A stretch of 64,000 bases of DNA from DAIODI01 sp046349255 (lineage in GTDB: Bacteria > Pseudomonadota > Alphaproteobacteria > Rhizobiales > Aestuariivirgaceae), in assembly GCA_046349255.1 (NCBI GenBank), contig JAXMCR010000002.1, forward strand, positions 124,001 to 188,000, in the 5' to 3' direction. The notes beneath the pieces were generated by a model, which saw only the letters and a list, made by a program, of their open reading frames with translations, was not told where the DNA came from and did no database searches. Of this stretch, positions 17,490 through 26,364 are shown in pieces. Both the position numbers and the translations under genes were made by a program. The number at the start of each line of letters is the position of its first letter. The first letter of the stretch is position 1.

Positions 17490-18431
17490 ATGACCGCTTC
17501 GCCCCTGCCGCGAAGGCGAACCGAAGCGCCGGCGTGGGTGGCTGGTTATGCCCTCTTGTCGCCGGCGCTGCTCGTCATGGCGCTTCTGCTGCTTGCGCCC
17601 CTGATCGCGCTTGTCGTCATGAGCTTCTGGACGCAGCGCGGCTTCGAGGTCGACACCACGTTCTCGCTCGCCAACTATTGGTCGCTCGTCGCGCCGTCGG
17701 CGGAGCCGACCGTTTGGATGGGAATCCCCTTCCCCTTCGCCTACGCGGTTCCATCGATCCTGCTCGTCAAGTCGCTGGTCATGTCGCTCGCGGCGACCGT
17801 GGCGGTGATCCTGCTCGCCTACCCGATGGCGTACTTCCTGGCCTTTCGCGTCACGGGAAATCGGGCGGCATGGATCATCCTGCTGACGATACCCTTCTGG
17901 ACGAGCTACCTGCTGCGGGTGTTCTCCTGGAAAATCATGCTGGGCTTCAACGGGGCAATCAATTCGGGGCTCAAGGCGTTGGGCCTGATCGAGAAGCCGC
18001 TCGAGTTCCTGCTCTACAATCCGGTCGCCGTGACGATCACGCTCGCGCATGCGTGGATCGCGTTCGCGGTGCTGCCGATCTATGTGTCGCTCGACAAGAT
18101 CGACCGCTCGCTGCTCGAGGCGGCAACCGATCTCGGCGACGGACGCTGGGCGCGCTTCTTCCGCGTGACGCTGCCGCTTTCGGCCCCCGGAACCATCGGC
18201 GCCGCCCTGCTCGTGTTCATCCCGACGGTCGGCGACTACGTAACACCGACCCTGGTCGGCGGTCCCGGCGGAACGATGATCGGCAACCTCATCCAGTCGC
18301 TGTTCCTGCAGCAGGACAACGCCCCCCTCGGAGCGGCGGTGTCCATTGTCACGATGCTCGTCATCGCGGCGGTCGTCGTCCTGTTCCTGTGGGCGATCGG
18401 GTATCGCCGCATGCGCGCGAAGGGGCTCTGA
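17490..18431 (+). CDS. ABC transporter permease, PotB type
   Basis: Inner-membrane permease, 313 residues, with an N-terminal helix, a long periplasmic loop (WSLVAPSAEPTVWMG) and a conserved LTIPFWTSYLLR segment characteristic of PotB. The EAA loop is LLEAATDLGDGRWARFF with the downstream LPLSAPG. ATG at 17490 is 10 bases after the binding-protein stop. It pairs with the next permease to form the channel of the polyamine-type importer. Confidence 0.9.
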   Translation: MTASPLPRRRTEAPAWVAGYALLSPALLVMALLLLAPLIALVVMSFWTQRGFEVDTTFSLANYWSLVAPSAEPTVWMGIPFPFAYAVPSILLVKSLVMSLAATVAVILLAYPMAYFLAFRVTGNRAAWIILLTIPFWTSYLLRVFSWKIMLGFNGAINSGLKALGLIEKPLEFLLYNPVAVTITLAHAWIAFAVLPIYVSLDKIDRSLLEAATDLGDGRWARFFRVTLPLSAPGTIGAALLVFIPTVGDYVTPTLVGGPGGTMIGNLIQSLFLQQDNAPLGAAVSIVTMLVIAAVVVLFLWAIGYRRMRAKGL

Positions 18432-18432
18432 C

Positions 18433-19236
18433 ATGGCCCGGCGCTTCGACGGCTTCTTCATCTACGCGGTAGCGTTCATCGCATTCCTTTACGCACCCGT
18501 GCTGCTGATGCCGTTGTTCTCGTTCAACGACGGCATCTTCGCCGTCTTCCCGCTGAAGGGCTTCACCCTCCAGCACTACGCGGACATGCTGACGAATACC
18601 GGCATGCTCGCCTCCCTGCGCAACAGCGTCATCGTGGCCACGGTCGTCTCGATCCTCTCGACGGTGATCGCCATTCCGGCAGCGATCGCTCTGACGCGCG
18701 TCCGGCTGCCGGGGGGCGGCGCGATCCTGTCGACGATGATGCTGCCGCTCGTCATTCCTTCGATCGTCATTGCCGTGGCGCTGCTGGTGATCCTGGTGCG
18801 CGTGCTCGGGCTGCCGCTGACATTGTGGACCGTGGGTCTCGGGCACATCCTCGTATGCCTGCCGTTCGCGATGACGGTGATCATGTCGCGCATCGAGGGA
18901 TTCGACCGCAGCCTCGAGGAGGCGTCACGCGATCTCGGCGAAGGCGCATGGCAGACCTTTCGCCGCGTCACGCTCCCGCTTGCCTTGCCGGGCGTCGTGT
19001 CCAGCCTCCTCCTGTGCTTCATCACGTCGTTCGACGAGTTCGTGCTCGCATTCTTCCTGTCGGGTACGCAACCGACGCTGCCCGTCTATCTCTTCAGCCA
19101 GTTGCGGTTTCCGAACAAGCTGCCGGGAATGTTGGCGCTCGGATCAGTGATCCTCGTTGTCTCGGCCGTGCTTGTGGTCGTGGCGGAGACCATGCGCCGC
19201 AGCGAGACGAAAACGGCCGTCGGAAGGAGCGCATGA
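18433..19236 (+). CDS. ABC transporter permease, PotC type
   Basis: Second permease, 267 residues. PotC-like features: LYAPVLLMPLFSFNDG in the first helix, the EAA loop SLEEASRDLGEGAWQTF and the C-terminal SFDEFVLAFFLSG region. The ATG at 18433 follows the previous stop by one base, and its own stop overlaps the ATPase start as ATGA, so translation of the three genes is coupled. Confidence 0.9.
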   Translation: MARRFDGFFIYAVAFIAFLYAPVLLMPLFSFNDGIFAVFPLKGFTLQHYADMLTNTGMLASLRNSVIVATVVSILSTVIAIPAAIALTRVRLPGGGAILSTMMLPLVIPSIVIAVALLVILVRVLGLPLTLWTVGLGHILVCLPFAMTVIMSRIEGFDRSLEEASRDLGEGAWQTFRRVTLPLALPGVVSSLLLCFITSFDEFVLAFFLSGTQPTLPVYLFSQLRFPNKLPGMLALGSVILVVSAVLVVVAETMRRSETKTAVGRSA

Positions 19237-20333
19237 GCGTGGCCGAGCCCATCATCGTCCTCGACCGCGTCGAGAAGCGGTTCGGCCCGGTGATCGCGGT
19301 CGACCGCGTGAGCTTCGACATCGCCCGCGGCGAGTTCTTCTCGCTTCTGGGCGCCTCCGGCTGCGGCAAGACCACGCTGCTGCGCATGCTGGCGGGGCTC
19401 GAGCAACCGACAGACGGCGAGATCACGATCGACGGCGTGCCGATGGCGGGCGTACCCGCCAATCGCCGACCGACCAACATGGTGTTCCAGAGCTATGCGA
19501 TCTTCCCACACCTCAACGTCCAGGAAAACGTGGGCTATGGGCTGCGTCGCCTCAAGCTGCCGCGCGACGAGGCGGCTCGCCGTGTGCAGGAGGCACTCGA
19601 CCTCGTGAAGCTCGGATCCTACGGGGAACGCGGCGCCCACCAGTTGTCGGGGGGGCAGCGACAGCGCGTCGCCCTGGCGAGGGCGCTCGTGTGCCGGCCG
19701 AAGGTGCTGCTGCTCGACGAGCCGCTCGGCGCGCTCGACAAGAAGCTGCGGGAGGAAATGCAGGTCGAGCTGCGCGCGCTGCAGCGCACCGTTGGAATCA
19801 CCTTCGTGTTCGTCACGCACGACCAGGAGGAAGCGCTGGCGCTGTCGGACCGGATCGCCGTGATGGCGCGCGGCCAGGTGCTGCAGATCGACACGGCGCA
19901 ACGGCTCTACGAAGTGCCGAATTGCCGTGAGGTTGCGGAGTTCATCGGCAACATGAACCTGATCGCCGGACGCGTGAAGCGTGTCACAAGGGACGGCGTC
20001 GAGATCGATGCGGGCATTGCCGGCACGGTGACGGCGCCGCTGCAGGACAATGGTCTCGCGGCCGGGGCGAATGTCCACCTCGCCGTGCGGCCCGAGAAGG
20101 TGCAATTGACGGCGAAGCGACCGGCGAAGTCGCCGAATGCGATGCGCGGGGTGGTCACCGCCCGCACCTACCTCGGCGATCGCAGCCACTTCCTCATTGC
20201 GGTCGAAGGCCTCGAAAGGCCCCTGTCGGTGTCGCGGCAGAACGCCGACGCGGAGGTGGCGACCGCCGAAGGGATCGGCGATTCCGTGTTCGTCCACTGG
20301 CCGGTCGCGGCCGGGCTCCTGCTCGACCGCTGA
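19233..20333 (+). CDS. ABC transporter ATPase, PotA type
   Basis: ATP-hydrolysing subunit of the importer, 366 residues. Walker A GASGCGKTT, Q-loop in NMVFQSYAIFPHL, signature LSGGQRQRVALARAL, Walker B VLLLDEPLGALD and the switch His in VTHDQEEAL are all intact. The C-terminal third is a TOBE-type regulatory domain (LAVRPEKVQL). The ATG at 19233 overlaps the permease stop by four bases (ATGA). The operon ends 3 bases before a convergent amidohydrolase gene, leaving no room for a dedicated terminator. Confidence 0.93.
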   Translation: MSVAEPIIVLDRVEKRFGPVIAVDRVSFDIARGEFFSLLGASGCGKTTLLRMLAGLEQPTDGEITIDGVPMAGVPANRRPTNMVFQSYAIFPHLNVQENVGYGLRRLKLPRDEAARRVQEALDLVKLGSYGERGAHQLSGGQRQRVALARALVCRPKVLLLDEPLGALDKKLREEMQVELRALQRTVGITFVFVTHDQEEALALSDRIAVMARGQVLQIDTAQRLYEVPNCREVAEFIGNMNLIAGRVKRVTRDGVEIDAGIAGTVTAPLQDNGLAAGANVHLAVRPEKVQLTAKRPAKSPNAMRGVVTARTYLGDRSHFLIAVEGLERPLSVSRQNADAEVATAEGIGDSVFVHWPVAAGLLLDR

Positions 20334-20336
20334 GCC

Positions 20337-21974
20337 TCAGCCGTCGAACCGCCCGTCGCGGTAGACTTCGCGTCCCTCGAGAAGGGTCAGCATCACCTGC
20401 GTATCCGCGATCTCGTGTGGGTCGATCGCAAACAGGTCGCGGTCGAGCACGATGAGGTCGGCATACTTCCCGGGCTCGAGACTGCCTGTGTCGGCGGTGC
20501 GCCAGGCGGCCGCTGCGGCGTACGTCGTGTAGCCCTTGATGCATTCCTCGAGCGTCATGCGCTGCTGCGGCAGATAGGCCGGTTCGTTGTGCCCGGCGAC
20601 GGGCGGCTGCCGGGTGATCGCCACCTGCATGATCTTGAACGGATTGAGCGTCGACACCCCCCAGTCACTCGACAAAGCACACGTCGCGCCGGCGTCGATC
20701 AGCGAGCGGAACGGGTAGATGAAATCCTGGAGGCGCGGGCTCGCCATAGGGATCGCCACGTCGGTGATCGAGGCACTGCGGCAGGCCCACAGGGGCTGGA
20801 TGTTCGGCATCACGCCGAGCGCGGCGAAGCGGGGAACGTCGTCCGGATCGACACACTGGACGTGCGCCAGCTGATGCAGGCCGGGCCAGGCGCCGTTCGC
20901 CTCGCGGGCGACCTCCAGCGCATCGAGCGCTGAGCGCACCGCCTGGTCGCCGATCACGTGTACGTGGATCTGGAAGCGTGCGGCGTCGAACGCGGTGAAC
21001 AGCGCCTTCAGGTGCCCGTCCTCGAACATCACCGGCGCGTTGCCGCCTTGCGCGTCGTGATAGCCGTCGATCATCGCGGCGGTGCGGTTCTCCATCACGC
21101 CATCGAGGAAGAACTTTGCCGAGTGCACCTTCAGCATCGGCGAACAGTAGGTGCGACGAAACTGGACCGTGCGCTCGAGCGCGCCGGAAACCGTGTCGTG
21201 CGGCTCGACGAGCGCGGTTGACGCAATCCGCACGGTGAGGCCGTTCTGCCGTTCGACCTCGTGGTAGATGCGCAGATGCCGGTCCGTCACCAGCGCATCG
21301 AGCACGCCGGTGATGCCGCGTCGGTTGCACAGCGCCTGCCCGAAACGCACGCCCTCCTCGTAGTCGCTGTCGGGTGTTCCGGGCATGCGATCCTCGATCC
21401 AGCCCATCGCCGCCTCGTGCGCCATGCCGGTGGGGACGCCATCCTTGCGGCGCGCGAATCGGCCGCCAGGGGGATCGGCCACATCGGCGGTCAGGCCAAC
21501 GACTTCGCAGGCCTTCGAATTCGCAACAGCGCTGTGATAGTCGGACGAGGGAATGTAGAGAGGCCGGTCCGGGACAGCCTTGTCGAGAATCCAGCGGTCG
21601 AGATTGTGCTCACCGAACAGCCCGGAGTGCCAGCCGTGACCGCGCAACCACGCCCGCTTCGGATGCTTCGCGGCGAAGTCCCGCAGCTGCGACAGCAGCT
21701 CATCGATCGTCGTCGCCCGCTGCACGTCCACGTCGCGCGCGTGGCGGGTGCCGCCTTCCTGGAGATGGATGTGCGTATCCTGGAACCCAGGCAGCACGAG
21801 GCGCTTGCCAGCGTCCACGATGCGGGTGCGGGAGGACGCGAGTGCCCGCATCTCCGCATCGGAACCCAATGCAACGACCCTGCCCCCTCTGCAAGCGATG
21901 GCCGAAGCGAACGGTCGCAACGGGTCCATCGTTCGTATGGCACCGTTGATCAGGATAAGGTCGGCAGCGGTCAT
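20337..21974 (-). CDS. YtcJ-like metal-dependent amidohydrolase
   Basis: Amidohydrolase of the YtcJ/exoenzyme-regulatory AepA group, 545 residues. N-terminal beta-sandwich (LILINGAIRTMDP), HxH metal motif in QDTHIHLQEGG, further ligands in HVHVIGDQA and the SSDWGVSTLNPF segment, and the C-terminal return to the sandwich (GSLEPGKYADLIVLDRD). Such enzymes act on N-acyl or cyclic amides, and the physiological substrate is usually unknown. ATG 21974 has a GAGGGG Shine-Dalgarno. It converges with the ABC operon with a 3-base gap; the shared locus suggests catabolism of an imported compound, but the strands differ, so this is inference. Confidence 0.88.
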   Translation of the reverse strand: MTAADLILINGAIRTMDPLRPFASAIACRGGRVVALGSDAEMRALASSRTRIVDAGKRLVLPGFQDTHIHLQEGGTRHARDVDVQRATTIDELLSQLRDFAAKHPKRAWLRGHGWHSGLFGEHNLDRWILDKAVPDRPLYIPSSDYHSAVANSKACEVVGLTADVADPPGGRFARRKDGVPTGMAHEAAMGWIEDRMPGTPDSDYEEGVRFGQALCNRRGITGVLDALVTDRHLRIYHEVERQNGLTVRIASTALVEPHDTVSGALERTVQFRRTYCSPMLKVHSAKFFLDGVMENRTAAMIDGYHDAQGGNAPVMFEDGHLKALFTAFDAARFQIHVHVIGDQAVRSALDALEVAREANGAWPGLHQLAHVQCVDPDDVPRFAALGVMPNIQPLWACRSASITDVAIPMASPRLQDFIYPFRSLIDAGATCALSSDWGVSTLNPFKIMQVAITRQPPVAGHNEPAYLPQQRMTLEECIKGYTTYAAAAAWRTADTGSLEPGKYADLIVLDRDLFAIDPHEIADTQVMLTLLEGREVYRDGRFDG

Positions 21975-22314
21975 GCATCCCCTCTACGAGATGGAAACAT
22001 CGTACGTGGGATATGCTTGGTCCGTCCAGTCGGTCGCAACGTGTGCATGTAAGGCGGACATCGACGCCGTTGTGGACCCCATTGGGCAGCGGCTGCATGA
22101 CCGTAGGGCGCGCGTTGTCCGAGCTTCGTCACAAGGGTTGGCCGAGTCCGATCGCCAGCGCGGACTGGTTCGTTTGCTCACCCACAGTGGGTGAACCCCA
22201 CGCCGACCCCTCGAAACATTCCTGGCAACGCGGCGCGGACAGCTTCCTCGTGAGCTCGGGCGTCCCGGCGATGGAGATGATCCTTTTCGTAGGATCTCTG
22301 CGTACTGGCCCATC

Positions 22315-22467
22315 TTGCTGACCCAGTCCGAAATTGGCATCATGGCCAATGCCCCGGGAGACTGCGTCAGCCTTGCCATCGCCAAGTTCGAGGCGGCGGG
22401 ATCGATCAAATCAGGCCATAGGGAAATCACGCTCGACAAGAGCCCCACCTTTCGGCGGATCGATCTA
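22315..22467 (+). pseudogene. Remnant of Crp/Fnr-family regulator (C-terminal helix-turn-helix)
   Basis: About 50 codons read as the DNA-binding end of a Crp/Fnr regulator: LTQSEIGIMANAPGDCVSLA (recognition-helix region) followed by IAKFEAAGSI, GHREITL and FRRIDL in family order. No cyclic-nucleotide-binding barrel precedes it; the same frame upstream to about 22261 has only a short degenerate stretch. The usual Ser-Arg of the recognition helix is replaced by Gly-Asp, consistent with decay. The rest of the 631-base gap 21975-22605 shows nothing I can support. Confidence 0.4.
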
Positions 22468-22605
22468 TTCTGCGGCGACTGCCCGCATTGCCACTCGGGC
22501 GCAGCAACAAGAGCGAGTAGACGGGCGCGTCCAAGTATTCTGGCGAAGTTCCGCGAAGCGATCATGCATACGTCTGCCAGGCCAATTTCACATTTTCGAG
22601 TGCCC

Positions 22606-23778
22606 ATGAAGATTGTCGACATCCGGGCCACGCCCGTGAACATTCCCTTCACTGCACCGTACGTGTTCAGCTACGGGTCGGTGGCCTCGCTGACCAAGAC
22701 GATCATCGAAGTCGTGACCGACGATGGCGTCACGGGATTGGGCGAATGCGCCGACGGCAATCGAGCCGCCGATGTGCTTCGCATGAAGGATCGGCTGATC
22801 GGGCTCGACATCCGCGAGATCACGATCGCCGAGCAGCGATGCGTACCCGGCAATCGCTATTCGCCGTGGGGTAACATTCTGGGCGCCCGTCGCGCATACG
22901 CGGGCATCGAGATGGCACTATGGGACGCACGCGCCCGCACGGAAGGCGTACCCCTGCATGTGCTCCTTGGAGGGGCGGTGCGTCACGACATCGGACTTAC
23001 GGAATACTTCGCGTTCCGCCTGCCCGGCGCAAAGGAAAAGGGCGAGGCGAGCGCGCTCGATGTCGCCCGGTATTGCGCACGGATGCTCGAGCAGTACGGC
23101 TCGGACACCTTTGAGGGCAAGGTCGCCACCGTGTCGCTCGACGAAGAAGTCACGATGGTACGGGAAATCCGGGCCGCGATCGGCGACCGTCGACTGCAGC
23201 TTGACGCGAATGGCGGCTGGACTGTGCCGACGGCGCGGGAGGCCATGCGACGACTCGATCCCTATGTCATTCACTACTATGAAGACCCGGTCGAGACCGC
23301 CGAGGAGATGGCGCAGCTGCGGCACCACACGCGGGCGTCCTTTTCAACCCACATCCTCGATCTGCCGAAAGCGATTGCGCTTCGGGCGCCTGACACGTTC
23401 GTCACCAACCTGAACGAACTGGGCGGCATCCGCCGGACCATGGAATTCATCCGCGCGTGTGAAATGCACGATATCGGTTTTCGCTTCCACTCCGGCGAAA
23501 CGAGCGTCGGTAGCGCTGCGTACCTTCACGTGTCGGCTGCGGTCGAGCATATTCGCGAGCCCAGCCAAACCCTGTTCCGCTGGTATGCGGATGATGTCGT
23601 TTCGGAAGGCACATTCGTTCCGAAGAACGGATTCGTCTCAGTCCCCAAGGGCCCGGGTCTTGGCGTCACGCTCGATGCCAAGGCGCTCAAGCGGTGCCAT
23701 CAGCGATTTCTTGACGAAGGCGAGTATCCGCCAGCGCAAACGGGCACCAACTTTCGCGGTCGGTTCTTCCGAGTTTGA
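22606..23778 (+). CDS. Enolase-superfamily enzyme (mandelate racemase/muconate lactonizing group)
   Basis: 390-residue member of the MR/MLE group. It has a capping domain (KIVDIRATPVNIPF) and a barrel with a Lys in TFEGKVATV, metal acids in LQLDANGGW and YYEDPVE, and a late HSGETS segment holding the probable catalytic His of the racemase/dehydratase type. It would abstract a proton alpha to a carboxylate, so an acid-sugar dehydratase or racemase is likeliest; the substrate is unresolved. Start ATG 22606 gives the normal N-terminus; the frame is open further upstream into the Crp-like remnant but that portion is unrelated. Confidence 0.87.
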   Translation: MKIVDIRATPVNIPFTAPYVFSYGSVASLTKTIIEVVTDDGVTGLGECADGNRAADVLRMKDRLIGLDIREITIAEQRCVPGNRYSPWGNILGARRAYAGIEMALWDARARTEGVPLHVLLGGAVRHDIGLTEYFAFRLPGAKEKGEASALDVARYCARMLEQYGSDTFEGKVATVSLDEEVTMVREIRAAIGDRRLQLDANGGWTVPTAREAMRRLDPYVIHYYEDPVETAEEMAQLRHHTRASFSTHILDLPKAIALRAPDTFVTNLNELGGIRRTMEFIRACEMHDIGFRFHSGETSVGSAAYLHVSAAVEHIREPSQTLFRWYADDVVSEGTFVPKNGFVSVPKGPGLGVTLDAKALKRCHQRFLDEGEYPPAQTGTNFRGRFFRV

Positions 23779-23876
23779 CCATCGCTCGGCATGAAGGAGA
23801 CTATGGCAAAAGCTCTCGACCATGAACATCGGGGATCTGAGGTTATCTGAAATCTAAATGAAGGTGGCCGCACACG

Positions 23877-24254
23877 ATGGGGCGAACGATTTCTGTTGGT
23901 GCCGCGCAAATGGGGCCTATCGGGCGTCACGACCCGCGAAAGGTCGTGTTGAAAAGGCTCATGGAGCTGATGAAGGAAGCGAAGTCCTTCAACTGTGACA
24001 TCGTCGCGTTTCCCGAGTTGACGTTGACGACCTTCTTCCCGCGCTGGGCAATCGAGGACGAGGGCGAACTCGACGGCTATTACGAGACGCAGATGCCCGG
24101 CCCGGAAACGCTGCCTCTTTTCGAGTGCGCCGCCGAGCTCGGCATCGGCTTCACCCTCGGGTATGCGGAACTCATCGTGCGCCCTGCCCGGAATGCTCGC
24201 ACGCAACTACGGCCGCGTGCTGCACGTCGCGTCTATCGCGGGCAAGGAGGGTAA
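23877..24254 (+). pseudogene. 5' fragment of N-carbamoyl-D-amino-acid hydrolase gene (truncated nitrilase family)
   Basis: Residues 1-100 closely follow the start of N-carbamoyl-D-amino-acid hydrolases: VGAAQMGPIGR, the catalytic Glu in VAFPELTLTTFFPRW, and AAELGIGFTLGYAELI. Identity stops abruptly near base 24177, then about 25 unrelated residues run to a stop at 24254. The family is about 300 residues with a Glu-Lys-Cys triad; the Lys and Cys parts are missing, so the product cannot be active. The sequence after the break is the 3' half of an SDR gene in another frame, showing a deletion or recombination junction rather than point decay. Confidence 0.82.
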
Positions 24255-24555
24255 TGCGGGAATGGCGGCCTATTCGGCCACCAAGGCCGGCCTGATCGGT
24301 CTCGTGAAGTCGGCGGCAAAGGACTACGCCGAAACCGGCGTGACCATCAACGCGCTGGCTCCGGCGGTCATCCTCACGCCGCTCGTCGCTGCCCTGCCGC
24401 AGGCAACGGTCGACTACATGACCGCCAAGATCCCCATGCGTCGATGCGGGACGCTGGATGAAGTAGCAGCGATGATCGCCTGGATCGTCTCGCCAGCGGC
24501 AAGCTTTACGACCGGCTTCACCTTCGCTCTTTCCGGAGGACGCGCGACATATTGA
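24179..24555 (+). pseudogene. 3' fragment of SDR-family oxidoreductase gene
   Basis: From about 24179 a second frame reads as the back half of an SDR: LPGMLARNYGRVLHVASIAG with the catalytic Ser, YSATKAG with Tyr and Lys, INALAPAVILTPL, and the C-terminal TTGFTFALSGGRATY. The cofactor-binding half is absent. The open frame can be traced back to 24163, but the first residues belong to the hydrolase side of the junction. Both fragments retain good codon structure, so the fusion is probably recent. Confidence 0.8.
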
Positions 24556-24852
24556 TGTGCGTATGTATGGACCAGGCCCACAACCATTGTTCTAATCTGG
24601 TACGATTTTCGCGATATGCGTTCCAACTGGCGAACCGCTCCGCCGCCGGTCCGGCGGCAAGAACGATGCGCATGATCAATCCGGCCCTCAATCAGCAAAT
24701 GCCGAAAGCAACTCGTAAACTTGGCTACCAAGTTACTGCAGACAGCCGCTCGAACAACCGGGCATCGGCGCAGAACGGCTCCGATACTTCGCGAATGACT
24801 ATATGAGTGTCCAAACCACTCAGGCGCTATCTTCGCCTGACTTTATTCAAGC
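24556..24852. other. Intergenic region upstream of CHASE2 gene
   Basis: No credible gene. Short antisense frames exist but resemble nothing. The 3' part contains the inverted repeat listed separately. Confidence 0.4.
24820..24840 (+). promoter_or_regulatory. Perfect inverted repeat just before the CHASE2 gene
   Basis: Seven-base arms TCAGGCG (24820-24826) and CGCCTGA (24834-24840) enclose CTATCTT, followed by the T-rich CTTTATT. It could be a terminator for the SDR-fragment transcript or an operator/5' leader hairpin for the CHASE2 operon, which would open 12 bases later (GTG 24853) or 93 bases later (GTG 24934). Confidence 0.4.
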
Positions 24853-26364
24853 GTGTACGTCGAAAGATCTCGGATAGTATTGTTCGGCGACATCTTCCGA
24901 CCTCTCATCGCACGCTTGGCGAAGGATCTTCTCGTGCTAACGGCAAGTTGGCGATTGCTCCGGCAGAAATCAGAGCGGCACCCGATCCGGACTCGGCTGG
25001 TGATCGCCGCTGCGTTTGGGCTTCTGCTGGACGTGCTGTTCCGGATCGTTCCAATGCCGCCGCTGGCGGAGGCGCAGGCGTCTGCAGACGACGCTGCCGA
25101 CCAGCTGATGCGGATAGCCACGCTGGTCGGCACGGTCACCGAACCGTCCCCACGGTTTGCCTTCATCGATATCGACGACAAGACCTGGTTCGATTGGGGC
25201 GCTCCCCTCGTGACGCCACGCGATCGGCTCGCCGTCCTCATCGATCGCGTCTCCCGTTCGAAGCCCGCAGCGATCGTGGTCGATGTCGACCTGTCGTTTC
25301 GGGAGGCTGGCGACGGGACGGAGTTCTCCGGCTCACTGGACGGCCGTTCCAAGTCAGAGGAAGCGCTCGCCCGCCAGTTCGAGACCTATCCTGTCGATAG
25401 CCCTCCGCTGCTCCTCGTGCGATCTCTGGTGCCGGACGAGGCCGGCGCGCTGCCCAAGCCAAGGCCAACGATCTTCGACTCGGTGACCGACAAGCCCAAC
25501 ATTGTCTGGGCACAGCCTTCGTTCGAGCGCGACGGGGATGGGATCGTCCGCCGCTGGCTTCTGACCCTTCCGGTTTGTCTTGGTGATGCTCCCCAAGTGA
25601 TGCCGTCGGTACAGCTTGCCGCCGCGTGGACCTGGTGGGTGCATCCCTTCGTGCGCGAGTCTCTTGCCTCCAGTCTTGCTTCGTCGCGACCGGCGAGCTG
25701 TAGCGCGGCCGAGGAGCCAAAGCAGGTCGTCCTTAAGCCGACCCCCGCTGCGCCGCTTGTGTTCCTGGATGGATCGGATACCAGCGCGCGTATCATCTAC
25801 GCGATCCCCTGGGCGAGCGATGCTACCGGCCTTGGACCGAGGAGTGACACGGGCAATTACAAGGTCGCGGTGCGCAGCGCCCGAAGCATCGAGCGTATTC
25901 CGGCGAACTCGGCGGTTCCGGGCATAGGAGGAAGTATCGCCGTCATCGGTGGCTCGTATGCGCAGAGCGGCGACTGGTACTATACGCCCCTCGGGCCCAT
26001 GCCAGGCACGGTGGTGCTCATCAATGCAATCGACGCCTTGATCCAGCACGGTACACCGAAGCCTCCTCCGCTTCCGATCAGTGTTATGGTCAGCGTCGGG
26101 ATGATCCTGCTGACGGCGCTTGCCGTGGCAACGCTCAGGCCGGCCGTCGCGGCGCTCGCCGTCAGTGCAGGCGTCGCAGCGCTGACAGTCCTCACATTGC
26201 CGCTCCTGAAGTCTGGCTACCTGATCAGCCTTGCTGCGCCATCCTTTGGCATCGTAGCCATGGATCTCCTCCACTCAGTTTACGAGGAGATCAAGAGTCT
26301 TCGGCGCAAGGGTTGGCGTTGGTTCTTCAAGACCAACACGATGGAAGAGGGTGAAAAGCCATGA
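24853..26364 (+). CDS. Stand-alone CHASE2-domain membrane sensor protein
   Basis: A 503-residue protein with an N-terminal membrane anchor (LVIAAAFGLLLDVLF), a large extracytoplasmic CHASE2 domain (FAFIDIDDKTWFDWG, KPAAIVVDVDLSF, then the closing SGDWYYTPLGPMPGTVVLINAIDAL), three C-terminal hydrophobic helices and a short basic cytoplasmic tail ending near residue 503. CHASE2 domains usually feed histidine kinases, cyclases or GGDEF domains; none is attached here. Start uncertain: GTG 24853 is the longest, while GTG 24934 has GAAGGA at good spacing. Its stop overlaps the next ATG (ATGA), so the exported partner is translationally coupled. Confidence 0.82.
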   Translation: MYVERSRIVLFGDIFRPLIARLAKDLLVLTASWRLLRQKSERHPIRTRLVIAAAFGLLLDVLFRIVPMPPLAEAQASADDAADQLMRIATLVGTVTEPSPRFAFIDIDDKTWFDWGAPLVTPRDRLAVLIDRVSRSKPAAIVVDVDLSFREAGDGTEFSGSLDGRSKSEEALARQFETYPVDSPPLLLVRSLVPDEAGALPKPRPTIFDSVTDKPNIVWAQPSFERDGDGIVRRWLLTLPVCLGDAPQVMPSVQLAAAWTWWVHPFVRESLASSLASSRPASCSAAEEPKQVVLKPTPAAPLVFLDGSDTSARIIYAIPWASDATGLGPRSDTGNYKVAVRSARSIERIPANSAVPGIGGSIAVIGGSYAQSGDWYYTPLGPMPGTVVLINAIDALIQHGTPKPPPLPISVMVSVGMILLTALAVATLRPAVAALAVSAGVAALTVLTLPLLKSGYLISLAAPSFGIVAMDLLHSVYEEIKSLRRKGWRWFFKTNTMEEGEKP

